Positions 35,001 to 46,020 of a stretch of 64,000 nt of DNA are shown here, piece by piece; the stretch's first letter is position 1, and each line of letters opens with the position of its first letter. This stretch comes from Hydnum rufescens UP504. Lineage: Eukaryota > Basidiomycota > Agaricomycetes > Cantharellales > Hydnaceae. The DNA lies in assembly GCA_014904985.1 (NCBI GenBank), contig MU129065.1, positions 32,077 to 96,076 of the forward strand, written 5' to 3'. The notes below the pieces were generated by a model. The model was given only the letters and a program-made list of their open reading frames with translations, made no database searches and was not told the DNA's origin. Both the position numbers and the translations under genes were made by a program.

Positions 35001-36282
35001 ATAGTGTATCCTAAGAAAAGCATGTAAATTGCAGTAGACCTTAGAAAATTAAAATGCACTACATACATCACCACCCAAGACATATCCTCACTTGTGCAAA
35101 AATATTTGTAAGGAGTCCATCCATCCCTGGATATCTGGTTGCTGTACCTGGAAGACCGTTGATGTGAAATCAAGAAGATCCAGATCGACTGTGAGTGTTG
35201 GATATACTGGGGCAGATGGGAAAAGACCGAGTTCGAGTAGAAGGAATGCTGCAGGGCAACAGTTGCAAACAGTTAAAGTCATCTCATGAATACCTACAAA
35301 AAAAAGACATGAGATAAGGGCATGAACTACGAATTTACGTGTCGACCCATACTTTTGACACAAATGCAAGTAATACTTAGTGTCCTGGCAGAACATTGAG
35401 CACTGCCATCACACACTGGTAAATGGACATCAAATGTGTCAGCAGCATCCCAATTTGTAGCTGCAACTTGTCTCAATAATGGGACAATAAGATGAGGAAT
35501 GAGTTCATTCCACCGCTGAGCTAGGGCTGCATGCGATGTTGACACACACAACTTGTGTTGCTTTACAGGTGCTGGAGCATTAGCCATGAATGGCTGATTT
35601 AGTCCGTCATCTTCGAATGTCATAATAGGGTCCCAGGAAGTAGAATTGGCATGGGGCAATGAAGAATCAGTGGGAGTGGGGTTGGCATTACTGAAGGGTG
35701 CCAAAACTGGATCCTTGGCCTGGTCTGACAACGAAGTCAGGTGGGGAGATAAACATGCAGCATCCTTGATCTGATATAGCCACGTCTCGCCAAAATTAAC
35801 ATCCCATTGTAGTTGACTGTGTCTTTCATGAAGCCTTGGTTTTCAAGGTAATATAGGTGGAATGCAGATTTTATCAGCTGGGATGGTATTGGGAGGGATT
35901 ATAGGATTGGGGGACTCAATAGGGATGCCCATTGTCTTGAAAAATGTTGAGCTGAAGCCAAGTCATTTGAGTTCCAAGTTCGCATTGATACCATTGGAGC
36001 GTCATGGATGTTTTTGGCTCTGACAAGAACGAGCTGTGTCTGTCAATGGAGGGGCCTCTTGCAGATAATCGGTAGACAGTGAGTGGCATGCATTACGAAC
36101 TAAGTCAGGAACCAATGGGTCATTAGACCCAGCACTCCCAAGGTCATGCCTTCTCTTTTGAGATCGATACAATGAAGGCTGCATTGCAGGATGGGATAGC
36201 AAGGCTGCGATAGCCTGAGTTTCCTGGTAGTGGGGGCAGTGTGTGGATTAGACAAGCCACTGGCTGAAGGTTGGATTGTCAA
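32040..36282 (-). pseudogene. KDZ-2 transposase, 5' and catalytic part (outer element)
   Basis: This is the outer element's transposase, interrupted at 32040 by the inner element. From the 5' end: a basic/disordered part (YRSQKRRHDLGSAG, about 36170) with TGA at 36002; ALAQRWNELIPHLIVPLL; a CxC2-like cluster (CSARTLSITCIC, then LTVCNCCPAAFLL); GLFPSAPVYPTLTVDLDLLDF; a long in-frame minisatellite (34.1-34.9 kb); YLQYHCPACFGG (about 33940); GDGCATQQQQ (first Asp candidate, about 33840); MVCQHDNVIWFINM; FFYDVICT (second Asp, about 33410); HAYGHQWPCQLSYHP; TDGEGCERE (Glu, about 33190); coiled-coil segments; and KGLFSLDIDGIIWKG (about 32190). TGA at 33136 lies in PTC-ISG, where related transposases have Arg. 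The start codon is uncertain. Confidence 0.83.
34144..34872. repeat. 15-bp coding minisatellite inside KDZ-2 (~48 copies)
   Basis: Units of tcaagtggcgacaaa type run unbroken. On the minus strand, in the KDZ-2 frame that leads into YLQYHCPACFGG, they encode DLSPL pentapeptides. Part of the array has a 30-bp higher order (gcgatgaatcaagcagtgac alternating). All six frames are open because 15 is a multiple of three and the unit has no stop; the plus-strand SSGDK frame is a by-product. Confidence 0.92.
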
Positions 36283-36939
36283 AGTGCAAGGGTTTGATAT
36301 GTGAAGGATATGGTTTCCATCCTCTGGAATACATGGGTGCTTGGCGATTTCCCTATGCTGACAAGATGACTTCTGTAGCTTTGATGAGGCAGCAGCAGCA
36401 GGTGGTAGTGTCTCGGATGTAGATGAATTTGAGATGGGGAGGTTATGGCTTCCATTATGTTGCGTGTGCAGATTCTTGTTGATGGGTACCCATTCGAAGG
36501 GAGTTCGAGCTTCCTACATGATGCCACTGGCCACCCCCTCATTGTGGATGACTGCTCATAGACATAGTTAAGGTTGATGCTGATACTCATGCACGTGAGT
36601 CCAACAATACAGAACTCAACTATGAGCAAAGCCAGTGCATTTCACAGCAGCTCTCGATAAGGTGGACTGAATGGGGTACAACCACCCATTGTAATAAGGA
36701 TGCTTGTGAATCAGTGACGCAGTGGGCAAAACAAGATCGCATGAAAATGAGAATGCGAGGCAGGTACAGAACACATGAGAAGACATAGAGGAATGCAAGA
36801 GAGATTTGAGCAGTATTTAGGTGCCAGAGCACCAAGGAGTTAAGAAAATGGTACGCAGACTGCGATTGATCAAGGCAATGAGGCAAACACAACATTGCAC
36901 AACTGATTCCGCTGGATTTTGCCCTCACCAAACAATGCA

Positions 36940-37900
36940 CTACTCATCATAGGAACCCGAGAGGATATCATGGATCTCTCCAACATCGACTCCACAACAC
37001 AGATATATCCCGGTGTACCCTAGAGACCTCATGACGAAGTGTGGATAACTCCAACCGCACAGAAGTGAGCTCAAGTCTTAATTGTTCCAGCGCCATTAGC
37101 ACCTATGTATCATAGAAATAGTGAAAAATGACTGATAGAAATTATCAATGATAAGAAATTCACACCTTAGACATGTTTGTGTCCATTTCCATCATAGCAG
37201 AAGGCAACGGTAATGGCATACTAGAGGTAAACCTGACCGCAGACTTGACAGGGGATGACGACTTCAGGGTTGGGTGGGATGGTAACGATGGCATGAAGGA
37301 CCGGGCAATGTGCCTCGAGGGGGAATCTATATGGCAATAAAGAGATCCTTGTTTAGTCGAAACTTCAAAATGACGATGACGAATGTATACATACTGGGTG
37401 TAGAAGGTCCCAGATCACACCTGGCTCCATCATGACTGCCATCACCTGTAGCCAACCTCCTGGCTTCTGATGGATTATCATCAGATGGTTGGTGAGCCTA
37501 GTTGGTGGGGGATTGATCATTGAACATGGCGAGTGTCATGCAATGGCACAAACCCAGACTGAGCGCATGAAATATTAGCAGATGTGAGAGGTGTAAAAAT
37601 AGTGGCAACATACATAAGAATCCGCATGGATTACTTTTACCACAGGCATAGAAGCCTTTTCCCTTATTCTTGCCCTTTGCAATTAAGCAGAACTTTGCTG
37701 TTGCATGAGCTTGAATCAGGATCAAGGTCTCAGAAAATCCGTGATAAGATACTTGCCAAGAACATCACAATGGCACAGCGGCTCATTGTTCATAAATTTG
37801 ACATTGTGCTTCGGTACCCAAGTTCCCATGGTCAGAAGGACTGTGTTGAGGGAAAAAGAACATACAACATTTCTAATTTTGCATCCACTTGAATGGATTT
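36940..37900 (-). CDS. GRF zinc-finger protein with C-terminal coiled coil
   Basis: Minus-strand exons show NNEPLCHC (about 37790), then CLIAKGKNKGKGFYACGKSN and PCGFL (about 37630-37700). This matches the GRF zinc-finger pattern (C-x-C, N-x-G-(R/K)-x-F-Y-x-C, C-G-F), a small nucleic-acid-binding fold found in topoisomerase III and nuclease/helicase tails. Downstream exons carry a Ser/Pro-rich linker and an intron ending at 37101. A coiled coil starting LMALEQLRLELTSVRLELST ends near 36940 at a TGA in RCWRDP-YPLGFL. It lies between KDZ-2 and the right inverted repeat, so it is cargo of the outer element. The junction near 37730 does not splice cleanly by eye; one frame error is possible. Confidence 0.55.
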
Positions 37901-38219
37901 CAAATGGAGGGGGTTCAGCAGGCAGCTCTAGAATAGTATACAGTGGCTGGAGTGAAAGTAATGGTTCATATTGCCTCAAAATGGGGCCTAGGTGATGGAC
38001 TCACAAGCAAGATGTAAAGCAAGATCAGCAAGATGTGTCCTAGGTTCAGGAACTCAACCAAAAAAACAACGAACATGGGGCAAGTGGTCCTATAGTGAGG
38101 CTAGTTATTCATAAACACGATATTAGTATAGCAAACCAGACAGTAGGATTCTTTTATTGCAAAGGAGCACCCAGACAGGTCAGGGAAGGTAAAGTTAGGG
38201 GGGGGGGTAATCCGCGCGT

Positions 38220-38582
38220 AGGTGCAAGTGAGCCAAGGTTTGCGTTGACCTGATTTGATTCCGATGTGGGCTATCCAAGGGCTAGCAGAGCTTGCCTGAA
38301 GCTAATTTCAGCTTACCCAAGCTAAAATTGGTGGCTTCCCAGGGCTAAATTGGGCTGGCCCAACCTAGCTACCCTGGGGCTTCTTGGGGGCTACTGCCCC
38401 TGAACCCCCACCTTTTTCTGTGTGGACCCAGGGCTAAAAAATATGGCCTGGCAAGCCTATTTTTCAAGCAAGGAAGGATGGTGATCCAAGGTAAACTCAT
38501 ATAGATTAGACCTAGTTAGCTAAGATATGCCTATAGGGAATATCCTAGCTAACTAGGTACCTTGGGTTGATTGCCTGAGGTG
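38220..38582 (-). repeat. Right terminal inverted repeat of the outer element
   Basis: Reverse complement of 9360-9721 with scattered substitutions. It holds the same 49-bp palindrome (about 38510-38558). Similarity fades beyond 38220 toward 38168. Confidence 0.88.
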
Positions 38583-38590
38583 CATGCATT
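38583..38590. repeat. Right 8-bp target-site duplication CATGCATT (outer element)
   Basis: Exact copy of 9352-9359, directly after the inverted-repeat end. Confidence 0.85.
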
Positions 38591-38705
38591 TGCATTGTGA
38601 CCAGTGATTCCTCTGACTTGTGACTTGTTACTGCATGCATGGGAGCCTGGAGGCAGGGCTGATAAAAATATGTCATTCTTCTCCAAGTTTCTTTGATTCC
38701 TCAAG

Positions 38706-39787
38706 ATGTCTGAGCCATTGCCACCTTGTGACTCCATTCCCCTCTTCTTGGTGCTGGGCAATCTAGCCAAGTGGCCCCTAGGTGTCTGGTACACACAACT
38801 AGTCAATCTAACACATGATGAGAGTCCTCCCTACACTGCCTTCAAGCTTGCTACAATCTTCCACTGGGAATGTTTTGAGAAATTCAAGCATGAAGGTTTA
38901 ATGTTGGTCTTTGAGCAAAACCCTCACTCAGTTGTGTACTTGCATATTGATCACATGTTGTTTGAGAATGACCCTTGGCATGCATCCAAGGAATCTTCTG
39001 TTAATCTTGTCCCCAAGTCTTCCAGGGGCTCTCCACAGGCAGTGAAAGATCAGGAGGATGCAGAGCATGAAGGCAGGGCAGCAGATTGGTGCCAACCACT
39101 CGATGGTGACATGATAAAAAGTACTTCATTGCTTCAAAACCAGGATCCTCCAAAAAGAACTCCTTGCTACAAAGCCTTGGCATGACACATTTTCAAGTGG
39201 TGGATACTTGTCCAAACCTTTTCAATGTCATCCTTGCCATGTATGCCATATCAATGCAGCAATGAGAATATCACTTGTGGACTGGGAACTGCTGGTGGCT
39301 CACTCAGTCAATCCAGGTTTTCACCTGAATGCAGTGGGGAGGGGAAGATGATGATGGGGAGATTCCTGAAGGACCCCTTGTCAATATGCATGAAAGGGAT
39401 CTTGTGGCAGACCAGCCCAAGATTCTCTTGACATATTGGAAGTTTGATGCAATAAGAGTCTGTGTTTCTTCTTTTACAGAATGGATCACTTTATCTCTGA
39501 TATTCAAGTAAATATTCATAGGAAAGAAATCTCAACCTATACACTGCCGAGCTGCATGCTCAGGCAGCAGAGGAGGCCCAGTGGGTGGCGGAAGAGGCCC
39601 AATGGGCAGCATAGGAGTCCCAGCATGCAGTGGAGGAGGCCCAGCAGGCAGCAGAGGAGTCCCAGCAGGCAGCAGAAGAAGTGGCTGCCCATGAGGCAGA
39701 AGGCCAACATGCAGCAGAAGCACAAATGGCTCTTGAGGTGGAAGGTTGGTGTGCAGCAGAGGTCCAGATTGCTAAACTGCAAGAATG
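38706..39787 (+). pseudogene. Unknown gene F with C-terminal Ala/Glu/Gln coiled coil
   Basis: I do not recognise this gene. An open segment begins MSEPLPPCDSIPLFLVLGNL and includes AKWPLGVWYTQLVNLTHDES and VYLHIDHMLFENDPWHASKE (38706-39010). Later a frame from about 39535 reads AELHAQAAEEAQWVAEEAQW, EEAQQAAEESQQAAEE and AAEVQIAKLQE, a likely coiled coil built on AAEEAQ-type heptads, with one TAG at about 39628. It begins about 120 bp outside the outer element and may have been disturbed by that insertion. Confidence 0.4.
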
Positions 39788-39789
39788 AC

Positions 39790-41530
39790 TCTGACTGCTT
39801 GCACCTGATAGTGCATGTACATTGTTAGAGGGACAAATCCCTACTACATGCAAACCCCATCTGAGGACAATTTTTCAAATAAATGAACCAATTTCCATGT
39901 CAATCTGGATGTCAATTCCCATGCCATCATTCATTTGAGAACAAGCCCAAATGCCATCTGTCTAAAACCCACAAATCCATGCCACTCCTTTACTTGCATA
40001 CAAGCCAATTTATTGTTCATCTGCAGCACTTCAACAGGCCACCCTAAATTCCACCTTTTTATGCCATACCTCAATGTGGCAATAGCAATTCAACTTGCTT
40101 GCTTTGTTTGACCTTCAATCAGTCTCCACTTCTGATACATGCTTCCTGTTGCCTCAAGGGCGACTCTGACAAATTGTGATTATGTAACACAATGGATTAC
40201 ACACCCAGGCCTTGATTCCGACTTGTGGATCTGTCACATGACAAATAGGGGCTAATGCAGTGCTCTCAAGGAGTAAATGCAGAATATCTCCCTCATTTTT
40301 GATCGGATCGACTCAGAAAAATGGTGCCTAGAAAGCTATGAATCACACCTTTCAGATGATACCAAACACGAGCCGAAGGAATTAAAACTACACTTCCCAG
40401 GTCAATGTTACTATGTGTTTTATATTTCCCTTCAGTATTTTTCGAATTTCTCCATCAGTTTTGATCCAATTCATTCATGACAAGCACACCTAGAAAGCTG
40501 TCAACAGCCCGCATCCAATGGTACTAAGGGAAAAACGATTTGATAAGAACTCGGCTCTCTACAATTTAACTCCCTCATGTCTCATTCCATTATTGCCTCC
40601 GCTTTTTTGATTATTAATGGCAATTATTCTCTTCCCCTCTTATATCTGACCAAGGGTACGTCTAGTACAACCAGTTCCACCATTCCCCAAGGGATTCTGT
40701 TCAGTAGGAGAGGAGGAATAGCTTGGTTAAGCCATATTCCCCTATTCTGAATTGATTTTGTAATATCTCCTTCAGTTTTGAAGCTTTTGACTTGATTTCT
40801 TTTTCATAATTTTTGCCTAAACACCACCTTTCTTCCGGTTACCATAGCATTTTTCTGTGAGGTATATTAAGTGCAGGAGATGCGAATTTCTATAGTTTTC
40901 CCCCTCCCCAGTTTTGAGGCACTGATGTATTGCCACTGGTTCCATGAATTCCACCAAGACTACTACACTTTGTCTAGGGCCTCAAGAGGAGAGCCTTAGG
41001 GTGTGGTTTTGTGACCCATATTCATTCTTTGTTCTATTGCTTGAGCCAGTGTTGCTTACAGCATTAGATTTCTATCCCAAAAGACCTTCATTCCTTCAAG
41101 CCTCAACATTCAGATTGATCCCATGGTCCCCTCTTTTCATTCTTGATTCCATATCATGGACTGTGGCTGGATTCCTCCCTCTGTTTCCCACTTACAATGT
41201 GAGGTATGACTTTGCTGCTTTTCTCATGGTACTGTCACTAACAACCCCACTGTTCTACCAATAACAATGCCACAGGTCCCCCTTTCAAATTGATATACCC
41301 ACTTCTGGGATGTGTATTTCTGGGATGCATGATCCTCTCCCCCCCCCATCATTCCACATGACAGGATCCATCTAACAACAGTACTTTTCTCTGCTTCCAT
41401 GTCCTTTATGTTCATAATCCTTAGAATTCACACAATCTATTCATTCCCATGGTGTAAAGTATGGCCTAGGCATATCAGTTCAGATGAGGACATGATATAT
41501 GATATATTAAGCCATCTAGCTTCTCATACA
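39790..41530. other. LTR-like remnant, otherwise no gene
   Basis: The part 40270-40790 repeats phrases of the type ttttgatcggatcgactc, then ctagaaagctatgaatcaca and gataccaaacac. Similar phrases (ttgatcggagaggtacgcc, cggaaagctacgattcatac), read on the minus strand, occur in the LTR-like insertion at 54234-55821. I infer a diverged relative of that repeat in plus orientation. The rest shows no supported gene. Confidence 0.4.
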
Positions 41531-41539
41531 CTTTAAATT

Positions 41540-43000
41540 ATCAAGGTAAAGAATCAATGTGTTTTACCTGCTGACTGAGCCTTGCACCATTACATGGGTC
41601 CTTGAAATCAATGATATTGTTGTGGCTGAGAATCTGCCAGAAACTTGTCCACAGTGGCATCATAGAAGAGTTGATTGGGGGCAATGATGGGTTCAGGCCC
41701 TTGACAAGCAATGGCTCATCTTGTCTAGATAGTTATCCAGAGCCACAATTGCATCACAAAGTTGAGTTGGAATCCATGGTGATAGTGAGTGCTTGCCATG
41801 GTGGAAGGGAAAAGGATTGTAGCCTGGTCCAGTTGGTGTTTAATTTGAGATCTGGAGGCACATCCAATTGCCAGGGTGGGTGGAGATCACTGGAAAAGAC
41901 AATCCAAACTGCCACTCACTGCAACAATTCAAGGTCATGTAAGTGAATATGAACAAATGGGCCAGGTCCATTCTTCAGTGTGGTTTCTTGGATTTGGTGC
42001 TGTCTTCACAGCCCCCAGATGTCTAGTCTTAAAAGGAGCAAACTGAGGAAGGAAAATAAGTCCTTATGTGGAAACCTCAACAGACTTGAAGTGCATCCTG
42101 TCAAAAGCATCCAGTCTGTTTCTGGATTGCAAACCAAGTTTGACTTGCCATCAGTGCATGATGACTTGTCATATCCTCTATTCTCTTTCCATATTCCAGC
42201 TCAGACTCAAATGGCCTGTCATTATCCCTTGCCACAGTGCATTGCTGATGCTCACCTCTCAATGTACCCATCCTCATCTTTGAAGAAGCTATAAAGCCAC
42301 ATTGACAGAACATTGAGGATAGTGGCTGTGAATAGAAGGTAAGAATGTACCAGTGCCAGTGACAACAAAAGCAAGAGTCCTCACTGTGAGGGCTCAGTCA
42401 TCAATATCATGCAGATCATTGATAAATGATCCATGGCTGTCATAGACATGCTTGGTTTGATGGAATGATCTGTCCTTGTTGAAAACACCACAGACAAGAT
42501 TGAATATTACCTTTATGATTGGGTAGTAACCAGGCTCATTGAGACCAGATGGGCACACCAGGAGAGTTTCTTAATGTATTGAATTAGTTCAAGTGAGGTG
42601 CAAAGGAAGGCACCTCTTGGTTCTCCTATCACTATCAGGGATCCTCATTGTCAAATGCAAGTGGACTAATGAGAGTTACTGCAGAGTTTGGTGACTGCCA
42701 CTTGCATAGTCTGAACTGTCACCACTATCAGCTCATCTTCTGGATCAGATCCTTCCTATTCTTGACCAGCTAGTCTGTTGTCACTGTCACCCTGCAGACC
42801 TGCTCTGTGAGGCATTATTGGGTGCCATGCGGGTCTGGATGAAAACTGTCACAGTGGGACAACAGCTTTGACATGGGCCCTTACATTCATCATCATGACA
42901 GAATGTTCCACCCATTGTTAAGCTGTTCCTCCTGCCATGGCAGGGATTGGGTGTACTGTGGGCCCTTATGCTCATCATCATCATGGATCATTCCACCCAA
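41540..43000 (-). pseudogene. FunK1-type protein kinase relic (copy 3, C-terminal half)
   Basis: On the minus strand: GWVH-EVSISNALW (about 42260, matching the family's HRD-x-S-x-x-N-I-L loop with the Arg codon lost), then MHFKSVEVSTRTYF, DLAHLFIFTYMTLN (the H-D-L-E region) and KHQLDQATILFPSTMAST. The same blocks in the same order occur in copy 2 (46.0-46.9 kb: THFMSVEVSAQGFLF, HQLDQAMILFPSIIEST), so the two arose by duplication. Frames are heavily broken. The N-terminal half is not seen here. Confidence 0.6.
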
Positions 43001-43168
43001 TGTACACTCAGTGTTGAAGTCTGGGACCCTGCCCACACCCTCTGGAGGGGTAGGTTAGGGAGTTGGTGAGTACAAGCTGTATATTTTCATTATGCAAAGC
43101 ACTAATTGCAGCATCACAGCATGTTTGGGCACTTGTTTTATGATCAGTCTGCTATGCTATAAGCAAGC

Positions 43169-43621
43169 ATGCTGATTCCAATCTCTTCCACCATACTGGA
43201 TTTGTTCTCAGGCCTGCAGGTGAAACTGTGGCTTCGATTTGCCAGTGTGAAGTCAGGTGCAACTGCTCCACCATCTGAGCAAGGCAAGTCTACTCATGGC
43301 AAGACTAGTCAAGGAAATTCCAACCTCAATCCTGAAGCAGCCAGGAGGGGGATTGGACACCTCAATTTCTCAGACCCTGCCTCAGCAATGACTGTCAAAA
43401 AGTGCTCCACAGATGAAAATGCCCAACCCAAAGAGGATGAGGCCTTGAGTGACACTCTTGCAATCTACAAGTCTGCAGAGCTTGAGCTCACAGACAGGAT
43501 GGCTGGCCATGATACTCTTCATCACCTCATATACAAAGACTCTTGGATTTCAGGCAATACAGTCAAGGTTGATCCATATCATGCCATGTGTGGTGAGTTC
43601 AGCATCTGGAAGCTTTGGTGA
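43169..43621 (+). CDS. Hypothetical ORF, unknown
   Basis: 150 codons with no recognised family. Composition is protein-like (PEAARRGIGHLNFSDPASAM; DSWISGNTVKVDPYHAMC). It lies between a FunK1 relic and the hairpin-ended element and may be an exon of a decayed gene. Confidence 0.25.
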   Translation: MLIPISSTILDLFSGLQVKLWLRFASVKSGATAPPSEQGKSTHGKTSQGNSNLNPEAARRGIGHLNFSDPASAMTVKKCSTDENAQPKEDEALSDTLAIYKSAELELTDRMAGHDTLHHLIYKDSWISGNTVKVDPYHAMCGEFSIWKLW

Positions 43622-43658
43622 GTTTCACTTGACTTTCAGCCCAGGGAACCAAGTTTTG

Positions 43659-44936
43659 ACCTCTTAGGCTGGCTTTCACTATGCAGGAAGGGACCTAAGA
43701 GGTCCAGCACTGATATCCAGCAGGTCCTGCAATCACCAGCACTCAGCTGCTATCAGGGCTTTCTTCTAGCACCTGCTGTCATACTGAGAGCCAGCTGCTC
43801 CAATCCATTCTATAGTAGCTGTTCTATCATCAGAAGAGCTCTTCATAGGCCCTGATCTGTGCCTGTGTGGCTGTGCTTACAGCAGCAGCTGCTACCCTCA
43901 GAGCTCCTATCACTTCTATAGCAGCTGATATAACATCCAAAGAGCTGCTCATAAGCTCTGCTGTGCCAATATGTGGCTGTGCTTCCAGCAGCTCCTATAA
44001 TGACCAATAATCAGCTGCTATATCAGCATGCAGCTGCTGACATTTAGTGCCAGCAACTCCTTTCCATTCCATAGCAGCTCCAATCTACTTCATAACTAGC
44101 TGATACACCTTAGGCTTGAGTGGATGTACTTGTAGTACAAAAAATCATGGTTGGGTGGGAGGGTGTTGAAGGTCCAGTGGTCTAAACTGCCAAAGTCCCA
44201 GGCCCTACAATGAGGTCACAGGTTCAAATCCTGCTGTTGGAACATTTCTGGTGACTAATCATACTTGCAGCAGCACATGTAAGGGTGATTAGTCAGTAGT
44301 CCCCAACCAGGGGTGGACATACACCCAGCCAATTCCAACCCCAACCCCTAACAGTCCCCAACCATCAACCATATTACTAGACATGGGGGTAGACATTCCC
44401 AACCTGTACCATGTCAACTCCAACCCTCAACATGTGGCTGCTGTGGGGGGGGGGGGATGTTCCCAACCTGTACCATGTCAACTCCAACCCCCAATCCAAC
44501 CCTAACCCTAACCCCCCAACAGTCCCCAACCCTCAACAAACAGCTGGTGTGGACCAAGCAGCTGCTGTGAAATGAGCAGCTCCTGAATGGAGAAATGAGC
44601 AACTCAAGATATCAATAATAGTAGCTGCTGTAAGAGGAGCTGCTCCTTGGGCCATTAACAGCAGCTACAGGAAGATGAGCAGCTCTGATTCTCTATGGCA
44701 TGGAGTTCCAGAGCAGCTCCAATACTGCCTTAAAGCAGCTGCAATAAACAGATTGTTGCACTGCAGGAGCTTCTATGCATGAAGCCAGGAGCTCCAATGG
44801 ACAATAAAATGAGACTCCATGAGCTACCCTAGGGTCAGACCCTGTGAGCAGCCTCTGTTGGCATTGTGGTTACTTAGCAGTCTGAGACCTCTTAGGTCCC
44901 TTCCTGCATAGTGGAAGCCAGCCTAAGAGGTCCAAA
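43659..44936. mobile_element. 1.28-kb element with hairpin inverted ends (MITE/SINE-like)
   Basis: The ~47-bp sequence gacctcttaggctggctttc ... cctaagaggtc (from 43659) returns in inverted form at about 44890-44936. Each end is itself a hairpin (gacctctta...taagaggtc). The interior is dense in agcagctgct-type words and poly-C/G runs. It has no coding capacity, so it would depend on another element. Confidence 0.7.
44165..44252 (+). ncRNA. tRNA-Leu-like head (Pol III A and B boxes), SINE-type
   Basis: ccagtggtctaaactgcc resembles the A-box region of class II tRNA-Leu (tggccgagtggtctaaggcg), and ggttcaaatcc at 44221 matches the B box (ggttcgaatcc with the CpG lost). Spacing of about 45 bp fits a long variable arm. 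The acceptor stem does not pair, so it is not a working tRNA; a tRNA-derived SINE head is the likeliest reading. Confidence 0.55.
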
Positions 44937-44939
44937 GTA

Positions 44940-46020
44940 GTGTCCCTATTGTGTGACTTTAAACAATATGGGTCTGATATGGGCACCAGGGCAACACAAC
45001 AACTGGGTGATAACTTGGACCTATTGAAGAGTGTGACTGAATGGAATTCTTTCAAAGATGGCACATCATGGAAGGGAAACCACACATGCTCATTTGCCAG
45101 TACTATTCAACAGTCAGTAATCCATTGAACAACCCTCCCACTTAATGTTAACCCTTCAGAATGCTGGACATGTTGCTACAAGAGCACATGTGTGACAACC
45201 AATTTGTGTAGGCTAATGAAGTGATGTGGATGCCATCAAGCCTGGTATATGCTGTCACCATTCTGCTCAATCATTTATTGCATTCCTATCTCTCCACTGT
45301 AGCATCTCATCCCAACTTATACTATCCACAATTGAACTTATGCTTTGGCATGGGCTTGGCACATTCCTCCTCTTGATGTGTCCTTTTCTTCCTGGCAGTC
45401 TTTGCACCATGATAAGTTTGTGTTTCCAGTTGAGCAGTAACAACTTCTCACTACTGGTTCACCATTCACCATTTGAGTTGGTTTGTGTGAGACACAGAAA
45501 ACTGTTGGGTCATTCATCTCTGACTAGTCCATTATAATGGGTTCCTGAGTCATTCACACATGTCAGTGGTTTCAAAAATTGATCTTTTGTCCTTCAGAAA
45601 TGGATAGTCTACTGTGCAACTGTGGTCCATTGTGTGACTGTCCTCCAAGTCCATCCAATATACCATCAAGCCCAAGTGAGATCCTTTGGTGGCATTCAGG
45701 AAATTGTTTGCAGATTGAAGCAAGTACCTCAACCCTTATGCCATTTATGTTGTCACAAGACAAAGACATGGTTCATATGGCTTGGTGCACCAGGCACCAG
45801 GCAAGCATCTAGACCTGATGAAATTCCCAGTGGCCTTCATGGTCATGGAAAATTGGCTCATCTCCACACATGACCAGTGAGATGAGTGTTAATAGGTCAA
45901 AAGGTACATGTACCTTACCCCACATGCCACTTGCACATTGTGAAGACTAGACCAATCACCCCCTGTACTATCCTTGTAACAGCAATGATTACCTTCTCTT
46001 TTGAGTGGCAACTTCAATGT
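44940..46020. other. No supported gene
   Basis: Short frames on both strands (for example 45572-45769) carry no motif I recognise. It is CpG-poor like the surrounding DNA. Confidence 0.35.

Larger units (their letters stand above)
9360..38582. mobile_element. Outer KDZ transposon, 29,223 bp (13.55 kb without the nested element)
   Basis: The ends begin CACCTCAGGCAATCAACC on both strands, continue as inverted repeats of about 363 bp, and are flanked by exact CATGCATT duplications. Without the 15,661-bp inner element and one copy of its duplication it would be 13,554 bp. Its own genes are family gene B (+), a His-rich ORF (+), KDZ-2 transposase (-) and a GRF zinc-finger gene (-). B/His-rich ORF and KDZ-2 converge at about 15.2-15.9 kb. 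KDZ elements are large cut-and-paste DNA transposons common in basidiomycetes; assignment rests on the transposase and the 8-bp duplication. Confidence 0.88.

Noticed and set aside
34067..35014. Long plus-strand frames (SSGDK and NQVAT repeats) over the 34-kb array
   Set aside because: The 15-bp unit leaves all six frames open. The minus-strand frame is the one that connects to transposase motifs.
8880..39200. One host gene split by the outer element (8.9-9.35 kb joined to 38.7 kb)
   Set aside because: Frames on the left flank contain several stops and I could not show continuity across the CATGCATT junction.
44490..44525. Telomere-like ccctaaccctaacccc
   Set aside because: Only about two units inside a C-rich stretch of the hairpin element; too short to call an interstitial telomere.
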